Positions 38,190 to 46,000 of a stretch of DNA of 64,000 nt are shown in pieces; the first letter of the stretch is position 1, and each line of letters starts with the position of its first letter. The translations under genes and the position numbers were made by a program. Source of the stretch: Sipunculus nudus (lineage: Eukaryota; Annelida; Sipuncula; Golfingiida; Sipunculidae); NCBI GenBank assembly GCA_026874595.1, contig CM049313.1, positions 56,251,159 to 56,315,158 on the forward strand. The letters are read 5' to 3'. The notes below the pieces were generated by a model that searched no databases, was not told the origin of the DNA, and worked only from the letters and a program-made list of their open reading frames with translations.

Positions 38190-38470
38190 ATAAATCTGTT
38201 AAGTTGAAGTCATGGTGAGTGCAAAGAGAAGTGTCTTCATTATCAAGTTTTCATCTAATCACATGGTAATAATATGAATTATAATATAAATAATATTAAA
38301 TAATACATGTAATAGGATAACTGATAATATTAATGTGTCATTAACAGATAAATAATAATTTTCTCATTACAGGTCACCCTAAACATGAAAACACGTCCTG
38401 GGCTGCCTTTGAGTCTATATTCAAGTTTCTTACGGAGCGTTATGAGCAGACAGTGAAAGATGAACTCTAA
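6498..38470 (+). CDS. ARB2A: ARB2A (FAM172A) homologue, Arb2-domain protein, 10 coding exons
   Basis: Coding exons: 6498-6531, 13659-13781, 14521-14618, 14999-15064, 22617-22744, 30733-30871, 33366-33485, 35585-35701, 36640-36730, 38373-38470. Every junction is GT-AG and the phases agree, giving 337 codons plus TAA. The product is the Arb2 family (alpha/beta-hydrolase-like), related to fission yeast Arb2 of the Argonaute-containing ARC complex and to vertebrate FAM172A, which is linked to Argonaute-dependent co-transcriptional splicing control. Visible landmarks are [13 protein letters not shown] (about residues 135-147, oxyanion region), AHSYGG (225-230, putative nucleophile Ser227), TDSVH (Asp255) and KHENTSW (His310). 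The basic insert after NYIKKKKKE is much shorter than I recall in the human protein (about 416 residues). The chain ends VKDEL, an ER-retrieval-like tetrapeptide. The first exon stays open upstream of ATG 6498, so an upstream coding exon is possible. Confidence 0.93.
6532..9650. other. ARB2A intron 1, first part: non-coding with degenerate GATCAGGAT-rich repeat
   Basis: No exon is seen. At 6557-6740 and again near 7250-7310 there are clustered direct and inverted copies of a CAGATCCTGATC / GATCAGGAT motif alternating with GGTCTGGAC-like words, suggesting a decayed small transposon or its two ends. The remainder is ordinary AT-rich sequence. Confidence 0.4.
9653..9745 (+). repeat. Dispersed repeat, copy 1 (CTATATATTAATAG...)
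   Basis: This stretch resembles 10982-11075 over about 90 bp. Both start CTATATATTAATAG, continue GTAA(G/A)GC(A/G)ATTT, then share TTTTCC(G/A)TATCT and ACCGTAC(G/A)GATTG(C/T). The sequence following copy 1 (9790-10040) is unusually GC- and CpG-rich for the window and may be the body of an unrecognised element. Confidence 0.5.
10071..10357. mobile_element. PIF/Harbinger-like MITE, copy 1
   Basis: Terminal inverted repeats of about 35 bp read GGC, an A-run, then GGTATGTTTCTCGGGCAC at the left and GTGACTGAGAACCATACC, a T-run, then GCC at the right. The element is 287 bp and non-coding. Copy 2 at 34122-34463 has the same ends with a clean TTA duplication. Here the flanks are ATA and TTA, consistent with a mutated TTA duplication. 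Confidence 0.6.
10358..11456. other. ARB2A intron 1, middle part: non-coding
   Basis: No exon is visible. It contains the second copy of the CTATATATTAATAG repeat (10982-11075) and otherwise unremarkable AT-rich DNA. Confidence 0.4.
10982..11075 (+). repeat. Dispersed repeat, copy 2 (CTATATATTAATAG...)
   Basis: This is the counterpart of 9653-9745. The two are about 1.3 kb apart in the same orientation, which suggests either two insertions of one family or two ends of a decayed element. Confidence 0.5.
11457..11803 (+). repeat. Minisatellite, unit of about 38 bp, left block
   Basis: Tandem, imperfect copies of a unit built around CCTTAACCATTACACCACC followed by ATGCTCCACAAGGCCAGAG. The array is split by a piggyBac-like MITE at 11804-12308 and resumes immediately after it. 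Confidence 0.85.
11800..12312 (+). mobile_element. piggyBac-like MITE, copy 1, in a minisatellite, TTAA duplication
   Basis: The element is 11804-12308 (505 bp). It starts AGGGGCCCAATCACC and ends ATTATATCCCT, imperfect inverted termini AGGG....AATCA. TTAA lies on both sides (11800-11803 and 12309-12312). The uninterrupted minisatellite unit reads GAGCCTTAACCATTACACC, so the empty site has a single TTAA, which shows that TTAA was duplicated on insertion. TTAA duplication is the piggyBac signature. No transposase is encoded. Other copies are at 36069-36530 (minus) and about 54093-54513. Confidence 0.75.
12309..12770 (+). repeat. Minisatellite, unit of about 38 bp, right block
   Basis: Continuation of the 11457-11803 array, with more diverged copies. 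Reading frames such as the one at 12667-13074 cross its edge and are not genes. Confidence 0.85.
12771..13658. other. ARB2A intron 1, last part: non-coding
   Basis: AT-rich sequence between the minisatellite and ARB2A exon 2. I see nothing recognisable except the splice acceptor (TTTCTTTATAG). Confidence 0.5.
13659..13781 (+). CDS. ARB2A: ARB2A coding exon 2
   Basis: Acceptor TTTATAG and donor GATG|GTGAGT, phase 1 on both sides. It encodes the start of the conserved region, [19 protein letters not shown], which aligns with the N-terminal Arb2 block of vertebrate FAM172A. Confidence 0.93.
14521..14618 (+). CDS. ARB2A: ARB2A coding exon 3
   Basis: Acceptor GAATTCAG, donor GGGGAG|GTAAGA, entering in phase 1 and leaving in phase 0. 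It encodes [15 protein letters not shown] and [10 protein letters not shown], both highly conserved in the family. Confidence 0.95.
14999..15064 (+). CDS. ARB2A: ARB2A coding exon 4
   Basis: Acceptor TTATTTCAG, donor CCT|GTAAGT, phase 0 on both sides. It encodes [20 protein letters not shown] plus IP. The exon is 66 bp and followed by the 7.5-kb transposon-filled intron 4. Confidence 0.95.
15065..16256. other. ARB2A intron 4, first part: non-coding
   Basis: No exon is seen. Around 15850-16070 there are GTCATGAA/CGTGAAAA-type short repeats typical of decayed dispersed elements. Confidence 0.45.
16984..18121 (+). mobile_element. Non-autonomous Helitron, copy A
   Basis: Starts TC after a host A and ends CTAG before a host T, with no target duplication. 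The 3' end carries the hairpin TAGTCG-CTTGT-CGACTA, then 8 nt, then CTAG, as expected of Helitrons (5' TC, 3' hairpin plus CTRR). The host halves, GCATAATTGTA and TTTTCTTTTAAATTC, match the uninterrupted copy E3. The interior has tandem units of about 275 bp containing TCGGGAACCGTTTGACC-, AAATTTTGCATG- and GGTGGCGCCACCT-like words. No Rep/helicase gene is present. Length 1138 bp. Confidence 0.85.
18507..18538. repeat. (GTCT)n microsatellite
   Basis: A tetranucleotide run just inside the 5' end of E4. In the other E copies the same place has CCGTCCGTCTGTC-like words, so the array probably expanded from the element's own sequence. Confidence 0.9.
19386..20670 (+). repeat. Four tandem units of about 340 bp inside element E4
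   Basis: Each unit begins CTGTTAACA(A/T)GGCACAAAT, continues with GGACCTAGAATCTTC, ATTAGGTCTCTGTTAC and CTGCAGACTGGTGGC, and ends TCTCTATTTTTGAGACC. A related single unit lies at 18541. The fourth unit is more diverged. Apparent reading frames here are shadows of the repeat. Confidence 0.8.
20676..21842 (+). mobile_element. Non-autonomous Helitron, copy B (inside E4)
   Basis: Host GTA|TC...CTAG|T, no target duplication, length 1167 bp. The 3' hairpin is TAGTCA-CTTGT-CGGCTA. A G-T wobble keeps part of the stem despite substitutions relative to copy A. The 5' end is the longest of the three copies (TCCTCCAAAATGAAG...GGATACTATG). It contains the same tandem units and GGTGGCGCCACC palindromes. 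Confidence 0.85.
22617..22744 (+). CDS. ARB2A: ARB2A coding exon 5 (oxyanion motif)
   Basis: Acceptor TATTTCAG, donor AGAAA|GTGAGT, phase 0 in and phase 2 out. It encodes [19 protein letters not shown] followed by [15 protein letters not shown], the most conserved block of the family and the presumed oxyanion-hole strand of the hydrolase fold. Confidence 0.95.
22745..24600. other. ARB2A intron 5, first part: non-coding
   Basis: No exon or recognisable transposon is seen. Plain AT-rich DNA up to the third Helitron copy. Confidence 0.5.
24639..24662. repeat. Poly-C run (24 bases)
   Basis: An uninterrupted run of C inside the 5' part of Helitron copy C. Its length should be treated as uncertain because homopolymers are prone to sequencing error. 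Confidence 0.8.
25406..25598 (+). repeat. 5' LTR
   Basis: 193 bp, starting TGTAACAATACTGG and ending CCCTTGAAACA. It contains a TATA-like ATTAAATATGG. It is nearly identical to 30188-30379. Confidence 0.95.
25599..25615 (+). promoter_or_regulatory. Presumed primer-binding site
   Basis: TGGTGGCAGCGGTGAG lies directly after the 5' LTR, where minus-strand synthesis is primed by a tRNA 3' end. The TGG start fits the complement of a CCA tail. The tRNA species was not identified. Confidence 0.6.
25752..26560 (+). pseudogene. Retrotransposon gag frame (frameshifted in its zinc-knuckle region)
   Basis: The frame starts at ATG 25752 ([19 protein letters not shown]) and includes a retroelement gag-like stretch with [14 protein letters not shown] at about 26115-26160 and a basic tail. 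A first Cys pair (CAFCGKKH) is in this frame. The canonical C-x2-C-x4-H-x4-C zinc knuckle follows at 26576-26617 but in the next frame, which is shared with the protease and opens at about 26555. A single-base indel between about 26552 and 26576 is the likely cause, since both halves of one domain sit in different frames. Confidence 0.8.
26561..27028 (+). pseudogene. Retrotransposon zinc knuckle and aspartic protease frame
   Basis: The frame carries the CCHC knuckle (26576-26617), an acidic Ser-rich linker and the protease active-site motif [11 protein letters not shown] at about 26789-26821. It runs to a stop at 27026-27028. Reverse transcriptase begins in another frame at 27016, so a further frame break lies near 27000. 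Confidence 0.8.
27016..27561 (+). pseudogene. Retrotransposon reverse transcriptase, N-terminal part
   Basis: Contains the palm start ([19 protein letters not shown]) and the [12 protein letters not shown] motif bearing the first catalytic Asp. Homology leaves this frame near 27490. The conserved PFGLN block (27536-27550) is in the third frame, and the sequence returns to the downstream frame after the A-run at 27569-27575. RT is thus broken twice within about 80 bp. Confidence 0.85.
27549..29771 (+). pseudogene. Retrotransposon RT C-terminus, RNase H and integrase frame
   Basis: A long open frame (740 codons). It has the RT catalytic motif VADD (27618-27629), RNase H with CDASQSG, EKEMLA and YSDHKPL, an integrase HHCC zinc domain (HSTHTGL...CDVC, about 28710-28830) and an integrase core with VGVDLF and SDNGPQF. 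The third acidic residue, expected 35 residues after the Asp of DNGPQF, is Lys (codon AAA at 29175-29177, in [10 protein letters not shown]). A GPY/F-like module and a Ser/Thr-rich tail with [17 protein letters not shown] follow. This is the best preserved part of the element, but the integrase is predicted to be inactive. Confidence 0.92.
30174..30187 (+). promoter_or_regulatory. Polypurine tract
   Basis: AAAGAAGGAGGGA directly before the 3' LTR, the usual primer site for plus-strand synthesis. Confidence 0.85.
30188..30379 (+). repeat. 3' LTR
   Basis: 192 bp, TGTAACAATACTGG...CCCTTGAAACA, followed by target duplication ATCTC. It differs from the 5' LTR mainly in the GTGTG(C)TTGC...GCTAT stretch. 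Confidence 0.95.
30733..30871 (+). CDS. ARB2A: ARB2A coding exon 6
   Basis: Acceptor TTTTTGTTTCAG, donor AAA|GTAGGT, phase 2 in and phase 0 out. It encodes [19 protein letters not shown] and [20 protein letters not shown]. The Lys run sits where the vertebrate protein has a longer basic insert that may serve nuclear import. The polypyrimidine tract is only 23 bp past the Helitron end, so the branch point probably lies in transposon-derived DNA. Confidence 0.95.
30872..31017 (+). other. ARB2A intron 6 start, with a possible alternative terminal exon
   Basis: A good acceptor (AATTCACAG) at 30962-30970 would join exon 6 in phase 0 to a frame open for 53 codons ([20 protein letters not shown], then minisatellite-encoded [11 protein letters not shown] repeats) before TAG at 31130-31132. 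Whether it is used is unknown. Confidence 0.3.
31018..31580 (+). repeat. 33-bp coding-like minisatellite in ARB2A intron 6
   Basis: Imperfect tandem units of about 33 bp built from AAGACTGAGTCAAAGTCACA and GCCCTCCAAGGCC. One plus-strand frame reads (A)[10 protein letters not shown] repeats, an 11-residue period. Single-base slips and stops prevent one continuous frame. The minus-strand frame at 31160-31378 is a mirror of the same repeat. Confidence 0.9.
31581..33365. other. ARB2A intron 6, remainder: non-coding
   Basis: No exon is seen. Near 32300-32400 a GGGGTTGTAACAATGCATTG...ATCGATGC stretch resembles hAT-type transposon ends, but I could not find the opposite end. Confidence 0.4.
33366..33485 (+). 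CDS. ARB2A: ARB2A coding exon 7 (nucleophile motif)
   Basis: Acceptor TATTTCAG, donor CTG|GTATGA, phase 0 on both sides. It encodes [20 protein letters not shown] followed by [19 protein letters not shown] is the nucleophile elbow of the alpha/beta-hydrolase fold, with Ser at residue 227. Confidence 0.95.
34119..34466. mobile_element. PIF/Harbinger-like MITE, copy 2, TTA duplication
   Basis: The element is 34122-34463 (342 bp). The left end is GGCCAAAA, an A-run, then GGTATGGTTCTCAGGCAC. The right end is GTGCCTGAGAACCGTACC, T-rich, then GGCC. The inverted repeats are about 35 bp and are flanked by TTA on both sides. TTA/TAA duplications typify PIF/Harbinger. There is no coding capacity. It lies in ARB2A intron 7. 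Confidence 0.75.
35033..35104. repeat. (AT)n microsatellite
   Basis: 72 bp of AT dinucleotides in ARB2A intron 7. It produces spurious Ile-Tyr-rich reading frames on the minus strand. Confidence 0.97.
35585..35701 (+). CDS. ARB2A: ARB2A coding exon 8
   Basis: Acceptor TTTCTTTCAG, donor AAG|GTAAAA, phase 0 on both sides. It encodes [19 protein letters not shown]. The TDSVH Asp (residue 255) is the likely acidic member of the catalytic-triad position. Confidence 0.94.
36065..36534 (-). mobile_element. piggyBac-like MITE, copy 2, TTAT duplication
   Basis: The element is 36069-36530 on the minus strand. It starts AGGGGCCCAATCACC (read on the minus strand) and ends TTATGTCCCT. It is flanked by TTAT at 36065-36068 and 36531-36534 on the plus strand. 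It is collinear with copy 1 (11804-12308), with shared words such as AATTGGTACCTGCCAAA and TGGTAAACA. It lies in ARB2A intron 8. The minus-strand reading frame at 36128-36406 is a chance frame in it. Confidence 0.75.
36640..36730 (+). CDS. ARB2A: ARB2A coding exon 9
   Basis: Acceptor CTTTTTTCAG, donor GCAG|GTTAGT, phase 0 in and phase 1 out. It encodes [17 protein letters not shown] and VPRVSAG. NWVSS and PRVSAG are family landmarks. Confidence 0.95.
37243..37561 (+). repeat. 32-bp minisatellite, about ten units
   Basis: Units of ATACTAAAGCATCATGGGAA plus TCTGATGTAACT repeat head to tail with few substitutions. One unit is shortened near 37500. It lies in ARB2A intron 9. There is no unique sequence between units, so it is not a CRISPR-like array. 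Confidence 0.95.
38134..38180. repeat. (AT)n microsatellite
   Basis: A dinucleotide run in ARB2A intron 9. Just upstream a block of about 70 bp (TTTGCAAATAATATG...AATGTGTGAATATGA) is present twice in tandem at about 37966-38133. Confidence 0.95.
38373..38470 (+). CDS. ARB2A: ARB2A coding exon 10 (C-terminus, KDEL)
   Basis: Acceptor CATTACAG, phase 1 in, TAA at 38468-38470. It encodes [19 protein letters not shown] and finishes EQTVKDEL. His310 of KHENTSW is the likely triad histidine. The last four residues match the ER-retrieval signal. Confidence 0.95.
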
Positions 38471-40372
38471 ACAGTGATGAAATTTGACCAAAAAAAAAAA
38501 TTTAACTTATAGCCATGCATGTATATATGCATGGAAATGGTTCATATGATTTTGTTATGGGAGATAAACTGTGTGTGTGTGTCTGTCTGCATGTGTTTAA
38601 ACAGTGCATAATCATGAAATTACCACAGAAGTGATATTAAATGCTAGTGTCTGTGTGGATTGTGAGGGATTAACAGCAAAATTATGTCACTCCATCTGTT
38701 TTGGGAGAGGACTTGTATCTTCATACTACCATTTCTTTGGCTACACTTTCACAGACCTTGATTCAGTGACCTATAGCATCTATTTCATGAATAATGAGGT
38801 CTTCTAGATCCTTTGTACCAGTACATGCATACTTTCATCAGTTCATGTATTTAGGCTTATACACACACAAAGGTTTTGTAGGATTTTTTCATGCATATAT
38901 GCTTTGGATGGTGATGCACAGCATTTCTTTATAAAAATGAAAGAAAAAGTGACTTTTTTATGCTACTGATATATAAAGAAACATATTTTATTGAAAGGCA
39001 AGAGGGCGTGTGATTGATGAGATTTCAGATGGTTATAAACTGTTATGTACCTGTGAGGTAGTGAGATTAGCCACCAGGTGGCAGCAATTACCAGCACTGT
39101 AATGATTATAACAGTTCTTGAAAATGATCAAAGGGGCTAGCACTTGTCTTGTTGACTCTCCGACAGAAAATCAACAATTCATGCTACTGGTGCCAGAAAA
39201 AGTACATATTTGGAAAGTATTTAAACAGTATTTAATATAACATAAGGTAAACAGATTACCATATGTTTTAACTATCTTTTATTGTCAAATGAAAATTTCA
39301 TTCTGACCATTCAAGATCTTTAATGTCATGTGAAATTAATTTGGTGAAAAATAAATAAATTATCACAATGGTTTTCAGACCCCAAAGTATTAAAGGTTTT
39401 GAAATAATGCAATTAAGTTATTAAGATATTATTAGATACGGGCATGTTCTGATGTATGTTTACATAGGTGAATCTGGTCTGGATGTCAGTTTCAGTTAAA
39501 CTTGGGCAACCTGACAGGTGGTGATGTTGAGCACTGTCTATATTTGACATACATTTCTAGGGTTCTGAATCAATGGTTATAAAAGGATTGCAGCATGTGT
39601 GGATAAAGAATGAATCATTGTTTAAGTTTAACAACTGTTATGCTGTGTTAAAAATGGCTGCATAACCATAATTAGGCATTGTTGTAGATATGCTTCTGTC
39701 AGTGATGTTACCACTTGTGCTGAAAGGGGAGTAAATTTGGCAATGAATATATTTGTAGCCTAGTCTGAATTAGAGCACCCATTACCAGGTTGACACCCTG
39801 CAAAGAATCATATAAAAAATTTAAAGTTAACAAAATGGGAATGTAAGGCCAAAAAACGGTTGGTTTCTCTGGTCCCATGAATGTCAAAATGGTCATGTTC
39901 TTAATTTCAAGGTTGCTGAGGGAATTTAATGTGGAGGTACATTATTTTTATTGGTCAGACATAGGTTTTGATCCACAGGCACAAGAAATAGCTACATGGT
40001 TAATAGCTACATGGTTAATTGACTAAGTGTTCAAAAATGTATGGCTGTACGAGTACTTGTTTGCTGTACAGTATTTGTTTGGAATTACCTGACTAAGTAC
40101 CTAAGCATTGCTTTCAGCACAATGTGCCACAAGTTGTTATGTTTACACCATGCATTGTTATTACAGTACCCTGTATCAAAAACTATTTCAGTTTTATATC
40201 ATTAACAATTCTACACTTTTTTATAAATATCATATAACAACATTCCAGTGTTTTTCATTATAATTATATGGGTCAAAATTAAATTGATGACATTGTCATT
40301 GAAGCAATTAATTTTAGATTTACTGCAGTCACAAACCATAAACTGCAGAATACTATGCAAAGGGCCTGTTTA

Positions 40373-40376
<4 letters not shown>

Positions 40377-40416
<40 letters not shown>
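40377..40416. repeat. (AT)n microsatellite
   Basis: A dinucleotide run in the intergenic region. Confidence 0.95.
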
Positions 40417-40421
<5 letters not shown>

Positions 40422-40587
40422 CATACACACATATATCCATATATATGTACCATTTGTTAATATTGTGCTTGACAAAATTGAATGTGATTTCAAATTGCAT
40501 TGGTGATAAATAGAAAAAATATTGTACCATTCATTAATTAGAATAAAGATATTTTATTACGGACTTGTTTTGCTTCTTATGATTTTA

Positions 40588-40613
40588 CCCCCCTCCCCCC
40601 CCCCCCCCCCCCC
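40588..40613. repeat. Poly-C run with one T
   Basis: A homopolymer-like C tract. Its length is uncertain. Confidence 0.85.
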
Positions 40614-41451
40614 ACCTTTCAAGCAAGAACTATTGAAACAAAAGATGACATTATATGGTTTTATTTGGAAATGTTATAATTCATATCATCACTGCATTAA
40701 AAAAAAACTCAGATTAATATATTAGTACACATAATCAGTCTCGTTATCAGTGTATATGCATATGCTACTATTTAAAGCTCATTAACTGTGTCATAAAATT
40801 GGAATTGATAATAGAAGACCAGCTTCTTTAAATAAAATTGAAAGGATATTTGCAGACCTGCTGTCACTGAATCATTGAAAGAGGCTTTTTCTGTATTACA
40901 AACATCGCTCCCTCCCAGTCCTCTTCCTTACGCCTTCGAAAATGTGATTATGGGTAACGGAAGTGTGACCTAGATACACGGGAACGAGGCGGGATGGGCG
41001 ATAATAGGCCCAATAAGGGAAAATTTTCGGTTGGCTTACTCTGGCGTATAAACTTTAACAGAGAAAATTCTCATTAATACAGAAAAGCTCACAACAGTTT
41101 ACTAACAAAACCACCATTCACAGGGAGGGAATGGGGGGGTTTAAAGCAAAATCTTCTGTTTGCTAAGATTGTGTTGAATCTTGACTTGGGAGCAAATTCT
41201 ACTGTTTGCTATGATTGTGTTGATTCTTGGTTTACAGCAAATAATTTTTGTTCGATCTCATATTCTATTATTTTCAACATTATGCTTCAGTAGAAGGTTT
41301 TTGTGTTGTTCAAACTGGTCATAATCTCAAAACGAAGTCAGGTGCCAATGTAGCTGGAATCCATCTTTACCCTGTTATTGGACTTAAAATTAATTCACTG
41401 ACTCATTATGACACAGTACATGTTATAGCAAGTCTGCAGATTATTAGTATG

Positions 41452-41454
<3 letters not shown>

Positions 41455-41503
<49 letters not shown>
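41455..41503. repeat. (GA)n microsatellite
   Basis: 49 bp of GA dinucleotides. It yields the Arg-Glu repeat at the end of a spurious frame. Confidence 0.97.
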
Positions 41504-41506
<3 letters not shown>

Positions 41507-42789
41507 CTAGCTGAATATATGTATATGATATGTATAGGATGGGTCAGCTAAAATTAGCCAGTTTTGTGTCTGCTTCTTTGGAGAGTCTCTTGCAATCTTC
41601 TAACAGATCTGAAATAAAATAATACACATCCAGTTAAATGTATTAAAGTGGTACCTAATATTTACAATACACTCAACTAAATTACAATTTATCAATACTT
41701 ATTATTTTATGTTCCTGTAATCACCAATACTTAAAAAGCATCATTGAGTACAAAAGGTTATAATCATGTTGCAAATACATGTGACTCAAAAATTAATATG
41801 AGTGCATTCAGATCATTTGACCTTTGAGACTAAATAAACAAAATATGTCATCAGTATAATAATCAGAAGACAGCTGGATGGTGGTAAACTGCTCCATCAC
41901 AAAGTCCTTATGTTCTAAAAGTTGTGCATGATCAACTGTAGTTTCCAACATCTGTCATATTTGCTTATGCTTCTTGAGTCATAATATGATTGACATGAGT
42001 TCTAGCCATCATGGCAACTGTCACAGTGCATGTAATCAGAGTGTATGACTCTCCTGGTTAGGGTTTGTTGGCATAGAAATCCTAGTCCCAGAATGCACTG
42101 GGGCTTTTATATATACAGGTGGCGTAAGTAAATGTAGTGAAGAGGATAATTTAGTCTATTCAAAACTGCTTGATAAGAACTATTTCAATGCAAATTACAT
42201 AAACATGGGTTTATTTTTGGTAAGTATTCATTGAAGAAGTCATATTTTGTAAGCAAGCATATGTAAAATGTAAAAAGAAGATAAAAAAAAAATTTTAAAC
42301 ATGTGACACACACTCTCAATAGTATGATTCTTGGCCCTGTGCTAGAACTGGTATAATCACACCAACAAGAGCAGGTGTCACATGTTTAAAATTTCAAGCT
42401 GGATGCACATTATCACACCCTGATTGGCCTGTTTACAACTGTTTGCTGGCTGCCAGCCCTGGTGGTGAAACCCAGAGAATCTGGCTATACACAGCAGCGG
42501 TAACAACGAGAGAGATAAGGGACGACTGCAGCGTATCACCACTACGTGAGGAGTGTAACTTCATTTCCACCACTTTATTAGGATTAAACAATATAAATTG
42601 AGGGTTATTGTTTGGTGTTACTTTCTGCCAATATGGATCCCTGAATTTGGAAATAAGGGCAAGATCAGCATGGTGGTCAATTTTGAATTGCAAATTTGAT
42701 CACATGATATATGGTATATTTTAGTTATATCTTTATTCTTTCCTTTGATCTGATTAATCAACTGTGTGTCTGCATAGTTTGCACATGCA

Positions 42790-43001
42790 TTAATTCCTGA
42801 AGTTAAATTGCTGCCTTTCAGTGAGCAAAATAACTTTTCTAAGTTTTTCAGAATAAAATTTACCAATGAACTGTTGTTCCATATTGGAGAGATCTGTCTG
42901 TTCGAACTGTTGCACCTCTTTGTGGATCCAGAAATCTGGTTCGACATAGGGTTGTGGTTTTATGTCAGCTAGTGTACTTGCTGTGGTTTCTTTTGACTCC
43001 T
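42790..43001 (-). CDS. LRRC61: LRRC61 exon 7 (C-terminus)
   Basis: Acceptor ATTTGTTCAG, phase 1 in, TAA at 42790-42792. It encodes LADIKPQPYVEPDFWIHKEV, corresponding to the VEPxxW motif of vertebrate LRRC61, then a Gln-rich helix-like tail. Confidence 0.85.
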
Positions 43002-46000
43002 CTGAACAAATAAGAAATAAGAACATCCAATGAATTGTGCAGAAACCTTAATAAATGTGTCCTTGAAAATTCTATTATAACTTTAGATTTTATGATCATG
43101 GACAATACTGTGATAAATATATAGTATTAATCTAAATGATTTGAAACTTTTAAGAGTAAAAATGAAAATATAAATATTTTCTTTGAATATTTATGCTCTT
43201 ATTTTATAAATATGCTAATTCACCATACAAAAATAAAAATATGTACACCTTTTATTTATACTAATAATTGAACCTTTTACCATTTCAACCCTGCTAACAC
43301 CAGTTTCATTTCCTAGGAATTCAGTTCGATTGTTATTGCTAATCGTATCCAACCCTGTGCTCGGAACAAGTGACACAAATAAGGATATGTATTGACTTAT
43401 GTATGACCATGACCAACCTAAAGCTTTGTCCAGCTCCTCAAACATCTTGAAGACTTCACTCCCTTTACCACTGACTCTTTCACCTGAAATGTTTACTTGT
43501 TATAATATCTGTACATATCTTTACATATAAAAGCACTAATCTGTACTTATCTTTACATATAATAATTTCTGTTCTTAACTTTACATATAATAGCTCTAAC
43601 CTGTACTTATCTTTACAAATAATAATATCTGTACTTTGCTGTACTTGTAATAGCATTAATCTGTACTTTCCTTACATATTATAGTACTTGTATTTTGCAT
43701 AAAGCTGATCTCATGGTATTTAACAGTGATACTATTGAAATCAAAGCCAGTCTATATTAATGATATATTACACAAAAACAAATGGTTTCATAACTATTTT
43801 TATAGGACTAAAACATGTATTTTGTAAAAAAAAATTACAAAACAAATTTAATTTCAGTATTACAGTATAGTATACATCAATATTCAGTGAAGATAATTGT
43901 GTCATCTGATTAAATTGACTATACTTACCATCTATGACTGAGAGGTTTGGGAACATTTTGCGTATATCTTGTTTGTAGGAGGTATTCAGGCAGACAGGAT
44001 TAGATAATCCCAGAGTTTTGTCCTGCAGTCTCAGGTCTGTCAGCTTTGGGAGACAAGCGATACTCTTCAAGTTGTCCAGGCTGCAGTTATAATTAACATA
44101 TACATAATTAATGCTGGTAATAATTGAAGATGAGAGAGCTGCAAATCAAGCCACACTGATCTCCTGTCTAATTAGATATTACCCCTTTATAAAAAAAAAT
44201 GACCACACTATAAGGACCACTAGTCTTGATTCTAGTCAATTTAAAGAAACTATAAAAAATTAACATTAATTACTAGATAATCAGATGATAGATGGCTATG
44301 AAAGGGGGAGGGAATTTACTTACAATCTGTTGATCTTCACTTCAGTGATGTTCATGGTTAAATAACTATTAATGTTAAATATTTATCTATGACACAAATA
44401 CTATAATATAATTACTAGCTGGATCTTGAGAATAGACATTTATTTGTTTTTTGGTATAATTTGTAATTGTCATGAGCCACATGAGTGGATTGTTTTAAAA
44501 CAAATAAAAGTTAGACAATCATTATTTGAGCTTTTTTACTGGATCTGCCTCACAGATGGTTCTGGATACTGTACCATGAATACAGATAAATAGTATTGTT
44601 ACAATTACATTAATATAAGCTTAACTTTCTAGAAAACTAGAGTATTACCTTATATAAAAGCATCTGATTTAGACAGCTTTAATACATCCAGTGCTGCCGC
44701 TGTGGATTTAATGGAAAAAAGTATAAAATTTCAGAGGAAAAAAGTAAAATTTTTTTTAAATAGTGAAAGTTAATGCCAAACAGCGCAAATTTCTGCACAA
44801 TTTTACATCTGATACTTCTAAACAAGTTTCAGTTATGAACGTGTATACATATTACAGTATTCCATATGTTGTGTGATTTTGTAAAACATTGGCAAGATCG
44901 CAGTAAAAAGTCATTTGTAATAAAATGCCACAATTATGAAATATTGACAGAGCATGTCTACTGCACTCAATTGGTTCAGGTAAACAGCCTATAATCACCA
45001 TCTGAAGATGATGATTTTGGCATAAAAAGTATAAAAAGGTAAAAATTATAACCCATGAAAAAGTATGAAAAAAAGTATAAAAAGACATCTTGCCTGAAAA
45101 AAGTATGTTACTTTTAAAAAGGTATAGAGTGGCTACACTGAATTTCTAAATAGGGGATAAATCCTTTATTCCAAAATTTCTAAATAATGGTTGTTCAGAA
45201 AAAATTTGCATAATTTCTCACCTGCCTATGAGGTTTCCAGACAGCTTCAATGTTGTCAGGTTGTCAAGAGCCTGCAAGCCTTCTGAAAAAATAATATCAT
45301 GGCAAATCAGGCTCTGGTGGTTTTTCTCGGCAGGTGGTGCCAGTGTAACTTGTTCAGAATGTAAACAAGGGACCCATGGGTCATAAAGCTCAGCTGTTAT
45401 ATATGATATAAAATATGATTTAGTAATGAGGCACATGATGGTTTTGTGTGGTAATAAATATAAGCTTTATTATGAGTTGTTGGTGTTTAGCTTATGTATG
45501 ATTTTGATAGTATCTTTGGAGACAGGGAAGAGGATTGATTTCATTTATTTTATTAACAAATGAAGTGCTATTGTCACACAGATTTTGACTTGGCCATATA
45601 ACTCATAAGCAGCACATATAATAAAATAGTTTAACTATTTATTAAAATTTAATAACAAATATTGTGCAAATATAATTTTTATTTAAAAAAATAATAAGAA
45701 AATCGTATGATTTTTTAAAATAAAATATAACTGAAATGATTATTAAAATAATATTATAGAATATATTCATGAATGCATTCATGAATACATTTCGAAAGTA
45801 TGTGCACTGGTATTCAAATACTTTCATTTTTACCTGATTTCCCATTCTTATGCAATAAAATTTTTTAATGCAGTACATATTCATATCTGTTTTCAAATAG
45901 ATTAGCAAAACATTCGCACAATGTCTAGTTTTAGCCAAACAATGATGTTGAGAATCCAGAATATACAAAATTCACAAATTTAAATAATGATCATAAGTAC

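Larger units (their letters stand above)
38471..42789. other. Convergent intergenic region between ARB2A and LRRC61
   Basis: It holds both 3' UTRs. For ARB2A I see candidate AATAAA words near 39350 (GAAAAATAAATAAAT). For LRRC61 the plus-strand TTTATT at 42732-42737 reads AATAAA on the minus strand about 55 bp past the stop. No additional gene was found. The region includes (AT)n, poly-C and (GA)n runs and a near-duplicate of about 40 bp (CTGTTTGCTA(A/T)GATTGTGTTG) at about 41157 and 41203. Confidence 0.45.
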
